NCBI GenBank assembly: GCA_029204225.1
Contig: CM055101.1
Span: 2,162,528 to 2,224,527, forward strand
DNA from: Diphasiastrum complanatum
Taxonomy: Eukaryota; Streptophyta; Lycopodiopsida; Lycopodiales; Lycopodiaceae
Direction: 5' to 3'
Length of the DNA: 62,000 nucleotides
Shown here: piece after piece, positions 46,124-58,500 of the stretch
How positions within the stretch are numbered: the stretch's first letter is position 1
How the letters are laid out: every line of letters starts with the position of its first letter
Translations under genes and position numbers: made by a program
Notes under the pieces: model-generated
Databases searched by the model: none
Told to the model about the DNA's origin: nothing
The model's input: the letters and a program-made list of their open reading frames with translations, nothing else

Positions 46124-47407
46124 TAAAGATGCATTGGTCTCAGCACCAATATTACTACCACCCAATTGGTCCATAGAGTTTCACGTGCATATGGATGCAT
46201 CGAAGTATGCAGTGGGAGCTATCTTAACCCAGCCAAGAGAACACAAAAAAGATTTTTCGATCCAATTTGCTAGCCGACAACTTCGTGATTCGGAGATAAA
46301 TTATTCAGCCATAGAGCAAGAGGCACTGGCTGTGATTACACGATTAAGAAATTTCGGCATTATTTGATGGCCACACATTTTGCATTTTATATGAACCATC
46401 AACGCTTGTTATATCTTGTTAATAAAACTTGCAACACAAGGAGAATCACTTAAGGATTACTTTTGTTGTTGGAGTTTGATTTTCGGATAGTGGTTCGCAA
46501 GGGGAAGCAGCATTATATGGCAGATCATGTGTCACGAATCAAGAGGAAGGAGACAGTTGTCCTACCTAATGATGAGCTACCTGATGCTGTCTTATTTTAC
46601 ATTGACACTGTACCTGAATGGGCCGCAGATATAGTTGAATATTTGATGTAGGGCCAACCCGATAAATCTTTTTACAAGGCGAAATAGCGAAAACTAATAC
46701 TAAAAGCGCCGAGACCTTTGAGTTGATTGCCGACCAATTATATCAAAGGGGACCAGTTGGTATTCTTCGGAGATGTATTCTTCCACATGAGGCCACCCAA
46801 ATTATTTCAATTTTGCATGAAGGTATTGGTGGTGGTCATTTTTCATCCGACATTACATTTCGCAAGATCCTGCAATTAGGATCTAGTGGCCAACGATTCA
46901 TAAGGATACGGATGAATACTTGAAGAAGTGCGATGTGTTCCAAAGAGTGAGGAGGTTGACAAGGATGAACTATGATCTTTTACATCCAATACTAGCTCAA
47001 GCACCATTCGAGAAGTGGGGATTGGACTATATCGGTCCAATTCATCCAACCGCAAGAAGTTCACAAGCCTGATATATTATTGTGGCCACAGATTACCTCA
47101 CCAAATGGGTCGAAGCCAAGGCAGTGCGAACAGCTGACGCTCGAGCAATTGCCAAGTTTCAGTATGAAAATATCATTGCGTGCTTTGGGTGCCCGATGGA
47201 GTTAGTCAGCGACACGGAAGCCATTTCATCAATGAGACCATCACGGTCCTATTGGAAGAATTCTTCGTGATCCATAGATTCAACACACCTTATTGTCCTC
47301 GCGGTAATGGATAGGCAAATTCATCCAATAAGATCTTGTGTAGCATACTCATGAAAATAGTTGAAGCTACCAGATCTGATTGGGAGCACAAATTACATGC
47401 TGCTCAC
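46124..47407 (+). pseudogene. Ty3/gypsy RNase H and integrase, truncated
   Basis: RT-thumb and RNase H: KDALVSAPILLPPNWSIEFH, then MDASKYAVGAILTQP and INYSAIEQEALAVI. A stop and shifts follow, then FDFRIVVRKGKQHYMADHVS. The integrase zinc region is poor. The core has DYIGPIHPTA, VATDYLTKWVEAKAVRTADA and FGCPMELVSDTEA. It ends abruptly at about LHAA, where the C-terminal phrase TPINSRLHKYW follows with the middle of the integrase C-terminus deleted (compare 25990). Confidence 0.8.
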
Positions 47408-48637
47408 GCCCATCAATAGCCGTTTGCACAAGTATTGGCCACCACAGTGAAGCAAATCAAGGATGGTGATGACAAGTCATAAATATTTACACCTAGAAGG
47501 TCATCATAGCCGGATCTAGAAAATTCTAGAAGCCAAATTCATCAAGATCCAACAAAATCTGATAAGATCCGACAATGTCCGACAAGATCCAAGTGAGATA
47601 TCAATCCAGATAGGATCAATAGAAAAGCAAATCATCAAATTACATCAATCAACCTCCATTCTTGCAAATCGAGACATCGATCTCAAGAAAACGTAGCTAA
47701 ATAAAGACAAAATTTACTTAAATTGATGGATCAGCTACTAGATGTCCATCATAATTTTCAAAAAAATCTCCATAGTCAGATCTGACCTAGATGCAATGGA
47801 ATACCAGTCTACAAGAGTTAAGAGTCAAAGAATCTCAAGATCTCATCAAAAAACACTAAAAAAGAGCACTTTTTCCATGATTTTTTGAGATTCCCTGGGA
47901 ACTAACTCTTGAGACTTTGTCAGTCACCAGATCTGACTCAGATGCATCTATGAAAATCTTTGCGAGAGTTACTGATGGAAAAGTCATCAAAATTGAGTGT
48001 CTGCAAGAGTTCTGGAAGACATAATCTTTGGAACCTTCGCAGAGCATCAAGATCATCAAACCAACTTTCGCATAGGGCATAATTGGAATCAAAGTAGTGA
48101 AATTAGCCTGCCTACATGATCTGATCTTGAAAATCCAGTATCTGGAGCAAGTTGTGCGAGAGATCATCTCCTGCTAGGATTGAACCTTCGCAGATTCTTT
48201 GTAGGGCAATCAAATCACCTTTTGAACTTTCGCAGACTTCCTTGAGGTCTTAGAATATTGTGAAGAAGGTTCGTGCAAAATTTTGGTTGGAACTGAGCTA
48301 AAAAAAAGTGCATTTTGTCTAATATGCACTCTAAATTCTACTATATAAGGGCATAATTTGAGTCATTTTGCACTTCATTCAACGAAGCTCTGCCAAAATT
48401 TCTTTCAGAATTTTCAAGTTCTTCGTTCACAATGAAACTTTTCACACACCTTCATTTGCCCTCACACCCACCTGCTCTACACTCAGTTCTACCATTGCCA
48501 CTCCCGTTCTTACGATTTTCACCTTTTTCTAGTTTTTTAAGCCTTTCAACTGTTTTTGACGTCTTTTCCACCTTTATGAGCGTCGTTTCACTTTTTCTCA
48601 TCTCCACGCAAATGCACTTTTTCGATTATCTAACATC
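47408..48637 (+). mobile_element. Gypsy integrase tail and spacer, copy 2
   Basis: Collinear with 25990-27100: CGCCCATCAATAGCCGTTTG at the start, GCGAGAGTT-type words at 47960-48270, then a T/C-rich stretch before the accessory ORF. Non-coding. Confidence 0.6.
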
Positions 48638-51260
48638 ATGACTTCTTCCTCTTCCACTCACGATACTGGCACCAAGCAAGTCATCACACGCGAGATACCT
48701 TCTGCCACCCACATTTGGGCCCTGTCATCTGATTCCTTGATCAAACCTTGGCTTTAGATTGCTGGCCCTCTCCTTGAAGCAATGGGCTTTTTTCTGGCGC
48801 TATTCTCTTCTGAAATCAACATGAATCTTGCGCTCCATGCTTATGCCACTTGGGACGTGCCAAAGTCGTGTTTCCACATCCTGTACCAAGGTACTACATA
48901 CAAGGTACACATCAACGCTAACTCTATGGTCACCGTCAGCATAGTGTCCAGTGATCGCCAACCCATCTCCCATCGCCAAGCCAAAAACCTCATTAAACCA
49001 TATGTAATGGCCACCACCCTTGAGCTCCCAGTCAAAACTAACAACGGGTACTTGATAGAGGCTATCAACGATCCTGTAATCCAAGCAACTACCTACTTGT
49101 TGAACAACTTCTTAGTTGTTTTGACTTTCTGCAAGGATTGCATACATTCCATGCTGTTCAGCCAGATCGTGAAATCCTTCATGGAGTTTCCAATCCCCTC
49201 GGTGGTGCCATATGACTGGCATACCTTCCTTATGCACGAGCTCTCCATCGCCATAAAACCTAACATGCACGACCGCATCGCAGCAAGACCACTGTTGTGT
49301 AACTTTGCATGTGTGCTTCCGAGGAGAAGGTGCACGGGTTTAACAGATCCACTATTGTTTTTGCCACCGTCCCTCATACTAACCTGTACTCTCCATCTCT
49401 GGCATTCACCTCCTCTCAACCCGCAGTTATTGACACAACGGCCAACAAATGCATGTGTGGCACCGCCCCATCTTCATCTAGCCCTCCTGCCACCAGACAA
49501 TGCACCGCACTGTCACAACTAACCACTACCACTTCCACAGCCACAGCTTCCTCTTCCGCTCAGCCCTCTACTACTACTACCACGTCAACTCCTCTTGTTC
49601 CCATTCCGACATTCTTTGCTTTTATGCATGCATCTTCCACTACTTTCATCACCATTGCTTATTCCATCCCCCTTGCATCCACTTCTACCACATTTCTCCC
49701 TATAAACCCCCTCAATTCACAACTCTCTCCCAACACTCTCGCTTGGATGAATCTCATCAAACTATCACCGCCTCGCCAAGATTCCTCACCTCCCACATCT
49801 CCATCCATCCTTAACACCACCCTCCAGTTCCCTTATGTTCCTCCCATCTCCTCTTTTGATCAATATGTTCTTATACTTCTTTCCACCACTGCTACTCCTC
49901 TCACACCCCCCACATCTCCCATGAAAGCTGCTGAGGGTGACAAACCGTTGTCCGATAAAGCATTTGTATAGACAAAATTTGTATCCTCACCCCCCATTTG
50001 TGTTGATCCCACTGCACTAGAGGGCATGGTGCCACTAGAGAACCTTGTTATAGATGATGACATGGGCGTGCAGACCACTCGAGCGACATCACAAGTAGCC
50101 CCAGCAAGTGCCACCTTACCAGCTGCTCCCTTGGCCTCACAACGGCCTACCAAGCCTTGGGCACCTTTATCCAGCATGCGGTAGCGACCAAAACTTTACT
50201 GGACAACCGCGTATTACAGTTGGCAACCAGTAACACACAGTTGCGAGCTGACATTATAAAGCTCCAGCAAGAATTGTTGATCGCTCAGCAATATGAGCAG
50301 GAAGGACAGAAGGAGATCTTGAAGCTGCAACAACACAAAGATGGCCTTAAACAATACATCCAAATCCTCTTCAAAGTAGTCACAGATGCTTCCATGAAGG
50401 TCCAAGAGCTTCAAACATAAGCTATCCAATGGCTCGGCAAGCACAACTGCAAATTTATGAGACATAAAATACTCATCTGGGAGCGGAGGTGCAAGCCTTG
50501 CAAAATGACAAGGCCGCATGGTGAGCTCAAGGCAGAAATGGACCTATTTCGACATCAGGTGTAGGTTTATAGCCATACACTGAACAGCTACCAGGCCGGA
50601 TTCGACAGTTACCGAGCAAGTGCCAACAAGGAATTGGCCCAGGCCAAGCAAGCTCTCAAGGCCTGTCAGAGATTCATGGAGCAAAAACCCCAACCAGCCC
50701 CGGTGGTAATTCCAGTGCCACTTGTATTCGATGCTGCACAGGCTGACTCCAACCATGACAAAGGCAAACAAGCAATGGACCCCCCCCGGGAAAATATTAC
50801 GCTCAACACGAAGAATTGGCCAAGGATCAAATCAGAATATGGGTGGAAAACGGACGTACGCCATGATGGCTCTCGTTCAGTTCTCATAGCAGTAATTCAA
50901 TTGCCTAGATCCCAACAGTCCGCGTGGCCGCAACATACGTCTGGGACTTAGAATTTATGATGGGAGTTTCCACCAAATGGGATGACTTTTTGTCGGCTAT
51001 TTATTTTGATCCCAATACCTCACTGGTCTCGAAAAAAGTTGAAGACCAACTACCAGTGGCGCGAGTGTACTATAGAGCGGGCTTGCTTGGCGATCTCTGG
51101 CCAAGCAGATTCCAACAGTGGATCCAACAAGCCTGGCTTCCAGGTGTACATAACTCATTTCATACTCAGAAGAACAAGAAAAATCTATCAAGATTGGAAT
51201 TCATGGATCCATCACGGATATGTCATCCATCATAGGCAAATGAAGAGGCCCTTGTACTAA
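48638..51260 (+). pseudogene. Large accessory ORF of gypsy element, copy 2
   Basis: Starts MTSSSSTHDTGTKQVITREI and ends at the TAA 51258-51260. The same order of parts as copy 1: N-terminal domain (LIKPWL, IAGPLLEAMG, PISHRQAKNLIKPYV, VIQATTYLLNNFLVV; stop at WL-IAG), Ser/Thr/Pro linker (49500-49950), coiled coils (50200-50660: LATSNTQLRADIIKLQQELL), and C-terminal domain (NWPRIKSEYGWKTD, TYVWDLEFMMG, VEDQLPVARVYYRAGLLGD). The Gln/Gly repeat and the segment after it (29240-29700 in copy 1) are mostly missing. Shifts and stops mean neither copy is functional as it stands, but all parts can be aligned. Confidence 0.6.
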
Positions 51261-51306
51261 ACCGGCAGAGTGCCGAGGGACCCACACTACTTCAAGCTGT
51301 GGGTCC

Positions 51307-52129
51307 TATTGGGGGTATTCCCAACATATTGTAAATAAATAAAGTTGGAAAAATAGTCGAAAAAGTAGAAACAGTTGCGAGGGTCGTGGCATCTTGCGTG
51401 TATAACCCCATGGCCCAATGAGCACACAAGTCAAGTTGTAATTAGAATAAAAGACTTGGGTCCTATTGTTAATTAAATAAAACTTGAGGCCACAATGTCA
51501 AGTTAATAAACTTAGACTAAACTTACAAGTTGGGTCCAAAGTGAAACTCATATATATCATGTGATTTTCAATGTACTTTTTTAGGACCCTTGGATTAGAT
51601 TGGACCCAAAGTGAATGGTGTGGATTAGAGCCCATATTATTAGGAGTAACCAATAGGATTAAGGGGCAAGGGCCTTCCCCATTGATAAAAAGACACCAAT
51701 TTGTATCATAATTTCCATGCTTAATGAGAAGGAGGAAACTCTATCATTTTGGAGAGAAATATCCTCATTTGATATTCACTACTAATGTTCTTGTTGTGTT
51801 TGCTTTTGCTTCCTAGCTTACTTTTTTTTGTTTCTATTGTTAATGTTTCTCCATTAGTAGACAAAATGAGCAAATGAGCTAACCTCCCCTCTCACTCTCA
51901 CTCTCTCCCTCTTTTTTTACTTCTCTTCTCTATTCTTCTATCTATCTCCTTGCACTCTAAATCATGACATATGTGTGGTTAGTATAGGAAGGGGTAGTGT
52001 TAAAAGGTGGTAGTGTTAGAGGAAAAAGTAGGAAGCATCTAAAAGTAGCATCATCACATAGTTAGGTACCTATCTAGTGAACTAACCCTCTTTGACCAGG
52101 CGGAAGGGTTGCTCACGACTATATCTACA
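51307..52129 (+). mobile_element. Gypsy LTR family A copy 4 (3' LTR)
   Basis: Starts TATTGGGGGTATTCCCAACA (first G changed to A) after GTGGGTCC, and ends ATATCTACA. About 823 bp, alignable to 857-1658. The right flank is copia RT on the plus strand, which it interrupts upstream of GLKQAPRSW. Confidence 0.75.
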
Positions 52130-53001
52130 TGCCCTACAAAGAGTTTGTCTTGTCTTAAGCAAGCACCAAGGAGTTGGTATTCTAAGCTTAATACAATTTT
52201 ACTCTCTCAAAATTTTGTTATGAGTGAGTATGATCATTCATTAGATTTTAGATTTTCTAGAAATGATATTACTATCTTGCTAATCTATGTGGATGATATC
52301 ATCTTGAGTGATGGAAACAACCAAGATGTTGATGATATCAAGAGTGCTCTCAAGCAGGAGTTTGAGGTGCAAGATCTTGGTCATTTGCATTACATTTTAG
52401 GAATAGAAGTAATTAGATCTTCTCAATCTACTTTCATTTTTCAAGAGAAGTATGCTAATTCTATTCTGAAAAGATTTCATATGGTAGATGCAAAGTCTTG
52501 TGATACACCTATGGAGTCAAATGTAAAGCTAATTATAAGAGGTAATGAGAGATTGTTCGAGGACATTACTCTCTATAGAAAGCTAGCTAGTTCACTTATA
52601 TATCTAACCATCACAAGACCAAATTGAAGCTTTTTATGGTAGATTAAGCCAATTTTCACAAGATCCTAGTGAGGAGCATTGGAAGCTAGGGACATGGAAA
52701 CTCGAGATTTTGGCATATTGTATGAGCGTCATCACCTAGATTGTTTGGATTTTCATATTTGGACTTGTTGGAGATCAAGTGTATAGGAAATCTATAAGTG
52801 CACAATGTATTTTCATAGGCGATGGAGCTATATCATGTATGTCGAAGAAACAAGCCACTATCTCATTGTCATCTAGTGAGGCTGAGTACAAAGCCCTTAC
52901 TCATTGCACAAAGGAGATGATATGGATCAAGAGGAGGATCAAGGATTTTAACTTGCTGTATTTTTCAAAGAGCCCAATCATCTTTTGTGACAACCTTTCA
53001 G
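52130..53001 (+). pseudogene. Copia reverse transcriptase and RNase H fragment
   Basis: SCLKQAPRSWYSKLNTILLS, the catalytic LIYVDDIIL, QDLGHLHYILGIEV, LIYLTITRPN; then, after stops, AISCMSKKQATISLSSSEAE and ALTHCTKEMIWIKR. It ends IIFCDNLSV, in the middle of RNase H, where a family G LTR begins at 53002. Confidence 0.85.
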
Positions 53002-53116
53002 TGTTGTGCGTATTTCCTGCACAATAATAAACAAGTGGGTCCCACCACTTAAAATACTGTTGGTCAAGCCTTACCTAGTGGGCCCCGCCATAGTACATTG
53101 TAAGTAGGGTAATAAG
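53002..53116 (+). mobile_element. Family G LTR 5' fragment
   Basis: TGTTGTGCGTATTTCCTGCA and about 95 bp more match the start of the family G LTR (3702 and the complement of 42586). It is cut at 53116 by the next LTR. Confidence 0.75.
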
Positions 53117-54291
53117 TGTTGGAGAAAGAGGGTGTGTCGTGTGTGAGAAATGAAAAATAGCTCAAAAAAAAATGAACACGAAAAAGAAACGAACTCGAAA
53201 CTCGAAAAAGAGATGAACTCAAACAGAAAGTGTTCGTGCGCAGCGGAATGAGCTATATGAATCTTTTCCTAAGCATGACTACACCTATCAGAAACGAACA
53301 GAACTTTAGAAAAAGAAATTACGGTCGTTCTGATTACATAGCCAAAGGCTAATAAAACACTAGAAGAATAATTTGTCGCGAACAGCTAGACAAATTATCT
53401 GTCGCGAATGATTCACGAAGAACTAGACTGAGCTAGAGTGATAATCAGTCGCGAACGGCAAGACCAAATATTAGTCGCCAATAGCTAGACTAATAATAAC
53501 TCGCTAAGGACTGATTACCAGACTGAGCAACAAGAAAGTCAGACAGAATGAAAAATAAGCATAGCAATATGACACAAATCTGAACGTGGAACAAAAGAGT
53601 TGTTATCAGATTAAGTATAACAAAATATACATGTCAATAATGTGGTAGAGCACAAGACAATAGCGGACGAAACTACGTGTTCTACAAACCTAATTCAATC
53701 TGTAAAGGAATGAAACCTATTACTGACAATAAACAAACAATGCGCAAGGCATCTACTTCGTCTATCTCTAATAAGCTTCTGATGCTAAATTTACACACAC
53801 TTGTTTTTTATTTCTCTCAATCAACGCAAATGGTATTCAATATATATATATACAATGTTACAAGTGTGCAAATGAAAAAAGTACAAAGTAGATGTGTTGT
53901 CTGTAGACGATCGTGGGTGGCTGCAGTTGTTGTCAAGTCTGTTAGCGCAATTGCATGGGGTGAGCGTGAAAAGGCTGCGACGTCAACCTTTGCTGAAGTG
54001 AGCGTTGGTGAAGATGCGAAAAATGCGTCACTCTGACGAAATGCCTTAGGATTTGATTTACAGGGTGCCTTTGCTTCCTAGGACACCTTTGGCATTTTGT
54101 AAGGAAGTGTCATCTTTTCACCTGTCACAAAACACATGTAAAAACACAGTGTCACATTTTCTTCGTCTTTTTTTCGTTTGTGAGAATTTACATGTAAATA
54201 TGCAGACTGAACGACAAAGTGTATAAAAATGCAGCATGAATGGAGGCAGATTGAAATGGGATTTAGGAGAGTAGAGGAGATAGATCCAACA
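53117..54291 (-). mobile_element. Copia 3' LTR, minus strand (1,175 bp)
   Basis: On the minus strand it starts TGTTGGATC right after polypurine tract ACGGGGGG (complement of 54292-54299) and ends CTCTTTCTCCAACA. Termini TGTTGGA/TCCAACA are inverted. A (TA)n run lies at about 53838-53851. It belongs to the copia pol at 54299-55370. Confidence 0.75.
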
Positions 54292-54298
54292 CCCCCCG

Positions 54299-55370
54299 TT
54301 AATCTGGATCCGTGAATGTCTTGATCTTCAAACTAAGCAATGCACAAAATTTGTTGTGTGTATTAACACTTAATGCTTTCGTGAATATATCTGCAACCAT
54401 GTCCTGTGTTCTATAGTACGTTAAGCTTACCTCCTTGTTGAGAACCTTGTCCCTGATGTAGTGATATCTGATTTCAATGTGCTTACTCCTAGAGTGAAAT
54501 CTAGGGTTGGCCGATAAGGCAATAACATTCTTATTATCACAGAATAAAATTGTAGGGCTGTACTGATGCAGATTAACATCTGACAGTAAATTTTTCAACC
54601 AAAATGCTTCCTTAATATATTGAGAAGCAACAATGTATTCTGCTTCTATAGAAGAAAGTGCGATAGAGGTTTTCCTACAACTGTTCTATGAGATAGGACC
54701 GTCGTTGAAGAAGAATGTGAATCCAGATGTGGACTTACGATTGTCTACATCTCCTCTCCAGCTTGCATCAGAATACCCATTGAGCTAATAAAGATTGTTG
54801 TTGCTGACATCTCCATAGCAGATGCACTGGTCCATGGTAGCTCGAATATACCTCATGACTCTTATGAGAGCCTTCCAATGGGTAATGCCAGGATTAGCCA
54901 TGTATTGGCTAAGTGAGCTTACTGCAAAAGAGATATCTGGTCTTGTACAGACCATTGTGTACATGAGAGATCCAAGTATCAATCGATAAGGATACTCTCT
55001 CATCTACTCCTCTTTCTGCTTGGTTTGGGGACATTGGTCCTTTGACAAATGCAGGCCTAGATCCATTGGTGAGTGAGCTAATTTATAATTATTTAGATTG
55101 TATTTGTTAAGAACATTGTGAAGATACCTTTGTTAAGTGATGTAAATCAGTCATTTTGCTCTGTCTTTGTGGATTTGAATGCCCAGACAGAAGTGAGCTT
55201 CACCCAGATCAGTCATATCGAACTATATACAACATCTGCTTGAAATCCTTGACCAAATTGGTATTGTTGCTGAAGAACAACATATCATCCACTTATAAGG
55301 TGATGATATTTTTCTGTTGAGATTGGCCTTTGCAGAGTACATAGAAACCTCCTTCTTCATGGAGATTTGA
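54299..55370 (-). pseudogene. Copia RT and RNase H, minus strand
   Basis: From the right: RT box YVDDMLFFSNN (near 55280), then REYPYRLILGSLMYTMVCTR, HWKALIRVMRYIRATMD, SSIEAEYIVASQYIKEAFWL, and the RNase H tail LFCDNKNVIALSANPRFHSR, RSKHIEIRYHYIRD, DMVADIFTKAL with stop at 54299-54301. Broken by several shifts. Similar lineage to 30648-34375. Confidence 0.85.
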
Positions 55371-56029
55371 TTCCACATATCCATTACCTGAGGCATTTCC
55401 TCCACAACATGCTTTGCCTTAAGATGAAAGAAATATCTGTCCAATTAAACACATCAAGTTGGATCACAGTAAAAAAAACCCATAAACAAATTTTACTATG
55501 CAAATGTAAAAACATTCTATGTCACCTCCACATCACACGCTTTGCTGCTAGCTTCGCCTCTTCCTTTGCCTCGGTGGTCAGGATGGGTTCCATCACAGAA
55601 GATATGGAGTCAAAAAGGTAATCCCCAAACCTCAACCTAATAGATGTAAAATATTTTGTGAAAGTGTTTGTAGCATATTTCAGAGATCCTATAACATGCA
55701 CAAAAAACACATTGTCAAATCAAGTTTAAAAATAATAATAATTATCAATGCGAAGGACTTCAAAATTTCTCAAATGATTATTTTACTCCCAACCATAATT
55801 TAAAATTTGTTTTAATGAGTTTGCAGGCATAACGTTTTGTATACTATCCTTTGGAAGCTAAAAAATGTGCAAGGTACTACTATAGTCTCTTATTGCAATC
55901 TATGCTATAAACACCTGATCCTTGTTATTTTTCACATAAATTTCATTATTTGGTACTTTGCTCAAAACAGCTGAATCTCAATGTCAATTTGTAACAAGCC
56001 TAAGCCTGAATTTCAATTAGCATAACATA
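55371..56029 (-). other. Gap between copia and ParB-like relic; possible extra exon
   Basis: Mostly AT-rich. On the minus strand 55690-55523 could be a sixth exon: acceptor TGTTATAG, then frame GSLKYATNTFTKYF with SISSVMEPILT and a Lys/Ala-rich end. No link to the upstream exon could be proved. Confidence 0.3.
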
Positions 56030-58016
56030 TCAATGCGTAAGCTGCAGTTCATCCTTTTCCTTATAGAAACTTCTTATAAGATGCAGACGGTGTATGACGT
56101 TTGTAGAGTTCCAGAGTAAAGCAAGTTCCAGGCAGAACTCCAGGAGATCCTGCGCACAGTCTATAAAGTCAGTGTGGTTATTAAATATAATGGAATTTCC
56201 TCCCCCCCCCCCCCCCCAACACCAAAAGAGTCCTAAGAATAAAAACATTGTTACTCAAAATCAAATATATAGTACAAACTTTGTTTTAACTGGAAAGGTA
56301 TCTTCATTTTTATGCAATAATCTTCAAAACCTCTTGTCTAATAATAAAAAACCTCATTGGCAAAGGGTTACCTCCAGTATCCTGACATAGCTCAAGAATC
56401 CTCAAAGCCTCCAGTCTGAGTGCCTTGTAGAATACTTCTCTGGCAACCCAAATGCGAAACATCTTGTCACCAATAGGAATATTGTACTTGTCTCAAGCCA
56501 CAGCTCCTCCCAAGCAATTTTTGAGCCACTGACACCTGGTCTTATTAGAAACATCTACCAAACGCAAAGCATTCAATTTTCTCAAACCCAATGAGAATCT
56601 CTTTTCTTCCAAAGTTTTTGTGGTTATCATTCTAAACCACTGATCTCCATTCTTGGGATCCATGAAACCCAATAATTTACTCAATTGATTGCCATATTTT
56701 TTTCTTATACGCAATTCAACATCAGCCTGATGTTTTGGTTGAGTTGATGTGTCTGTTGTCTTACTCAATAGCTCATCAACCTCCCGCTGAATCTCATTCT
56801 AGATACATAAAAAGCAATACATTATGCATCTTGAAATTTTCAAACAAACAATGAAAGTGATGGAATATTTTTCAGAGACAAGAGAAACACTTACATTATA
56901 CACAATCTTTGCCAACATAAAGCGTGTAAGTGGGTATCATGGCAAAATCCCCTTTCTCTTCTCCAGATCTCTAACAATCTGAACTTGAGCCAACTCTTCT
57001 GCTGTGAACTTAGTTTCAAAATATGATGCGTCACTCTCTCCCAATTTTCTCACTGAGAACAACACATCTTCCAACTCCATCTTCATCACTGCTTCCTCAT
57101 TCAATCTACAAGTAGACACACATTCATGGCGAGGCAATATCAAACATTAATAAATTCAGCCTTCACACAGATTGAATAAAAAACAAGTAACATACGTAGC
57201 TAGCCGAAAAGTGAACTACATAACATTGCTTACTTGTTGATTCTATTTAACGTTGTCAACAATGGCATGGAATCAGAAGGTGAAACTTGTATAAATGTGG
57301 CCTTCACTGAAATATGCTTCTCTCTGTCAAAACGAAATGACTCGGCAATCTCTTCAATCCATGCCTTTGTTCTATGATTTCCGTCCCAGCACAAGAACAT
57401 CTTTCCAGAAAGGTCCGCCCAATCTTCATTGTTGGCAAGTTCTCTCTCAAAGGAGTCATTCACTTCCGTCCATATTGAGTCCCAAGTGGCTTTGATCTCA
57501 TCATTAACTTTCATAGATATGCCACCTACTCCTTGCAAAGACAACACAAAGGCTCCCTTTTCTTCAAGGTAACCGTCCATTCTGAAAGTAGTCTTAAGAA
57601 CTTTTTTTAATGGTCCAACCTGACGAACACTCTCATGGATGTAAACTCTAGTGATAGAGGAATAGCTGGAGGAGTAGTATTTCTTACCATCCTCAAACGC
57701 TTCATGGTGGCCGAAAGCATCTCCACATGAAAGTTTTGCGGAATAGCATAAATCTCATCGTCTTGAGACTTACCTTTTTTCTTATTCCCATCATCTTCAG
57801 GGTCATCCAAGCTTACATCCTCATGCAAGTCTGCCTGCAAAACATGGAACTGAGTAGATAGCTCCTTTTCCTCTTGTGTCTCGTCCATCACGATATCTTC
57901 CAGGCCCTCAACTGAGATGTTTTTCTGTCAGTAGACATTTCAATATCTTCTAAACCACTTGAAAAGCGTTGTGACTCAGTCTCAACTCTCCTGTACATGG
58001 ACCTTGTCAAAACCAT
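56030..58016 (-). pseudogene. Multi-exon gene with ParB-like DGNHR motif, decayed
   Basis: Five minus-strand exons join with matching phases through GT-AG introns: 58016-57774, 57720-57234, 57105-56895, 56798-56372 and 56160-56030, about 500 codons. Exon 1 is acidic (GLEDI twice, SLDDPEDDGNKKK) and has one frameshift. Exon 2 carries RVYIHESVRQVGPLKKVL and FLCWDGNHRTKAW, resembling the G-x-H-R nucleotide-binding loop of ParB/sulfiredoxin-like proteins. Exons 3 and 4 are charged and probably helical (ASYFETKFTAEELAQVQIV; ELRIRKKYGNQLSKLL). In-frame TGA codons at 56937-56939 and 56493-56495 both fit TGG to TGA. The first intron would be only 53 bp, so a deletion is possible there. I do not recognise the full protein; it may be a relic of a host gene or of a DNA transposon. 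Confidence 0.55.
56202..56217. repeat. C16 homopolymer in predicted intron
   Basis: Sixteen consecutive C on the plus strand, inside the last intron of the ParB-like relic. Likely length-variable. Confidence 0.85.
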
Positions 58017-58124
58017 TCTGCAAAAAAAATTCAGAATGTATACATTTAACCATTCTGCAAAATTTACAACATTGGAACTTTATTTATATATAGCATCTTA
58101 GGATGGAGTATAGAGCTCCTTCAA

Positions 58125-58500
58125 AAACAGAGTTTGGACTATAGAGGTCGTGAAGGTACTACCTCTGAAAGCTAAAACTGATATTTTTTTACTCTCTCAA
58201 GGCCTTGTTATGAGTGAATATGATCTGCCTTGTTATGAGTGAATATTATCTGAAAACGTCTGAGATAACTTAATTTTGAAACTGGAAGGTTGCTTCCAAC
58301 GTCAGATCTTTGTTGCCAGAGCGTGTGGTATGTATTGTGAGAGAGAGAAAGAGCAACTGTTAGAACTGTGAATGAGAGAGAGGAACCGTGAGAACCGTGA
58401 CTGAGAGAGGGAGAGCATCCGAGAGAGAGAGAGCATCGTGAGAACCGTGATCAAGAGAGACGGAGAGCATCCGAGAGAGAGAGAAAGAAAGAAAGAAAGA
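58125..58500 (-). mobile_element. Inverted copy of fold-back composite, distal part
   Basis: Reads, inverted, as 25825 down to about 25380: TTTGGACTATAGAGGTCGTG, CTCAAGGCCTTGTTATGAGT, GGTTGCTTCCAACGTCAGAT, CCAGAGCGTGTGGTATGTAT, then (GA)n with GAACCGTGAGAACCGTGA phrases. Fold-back copy 3 is absent from this copy. The array is interrupted by a LINE at about 58500. Confidence 0.65.
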
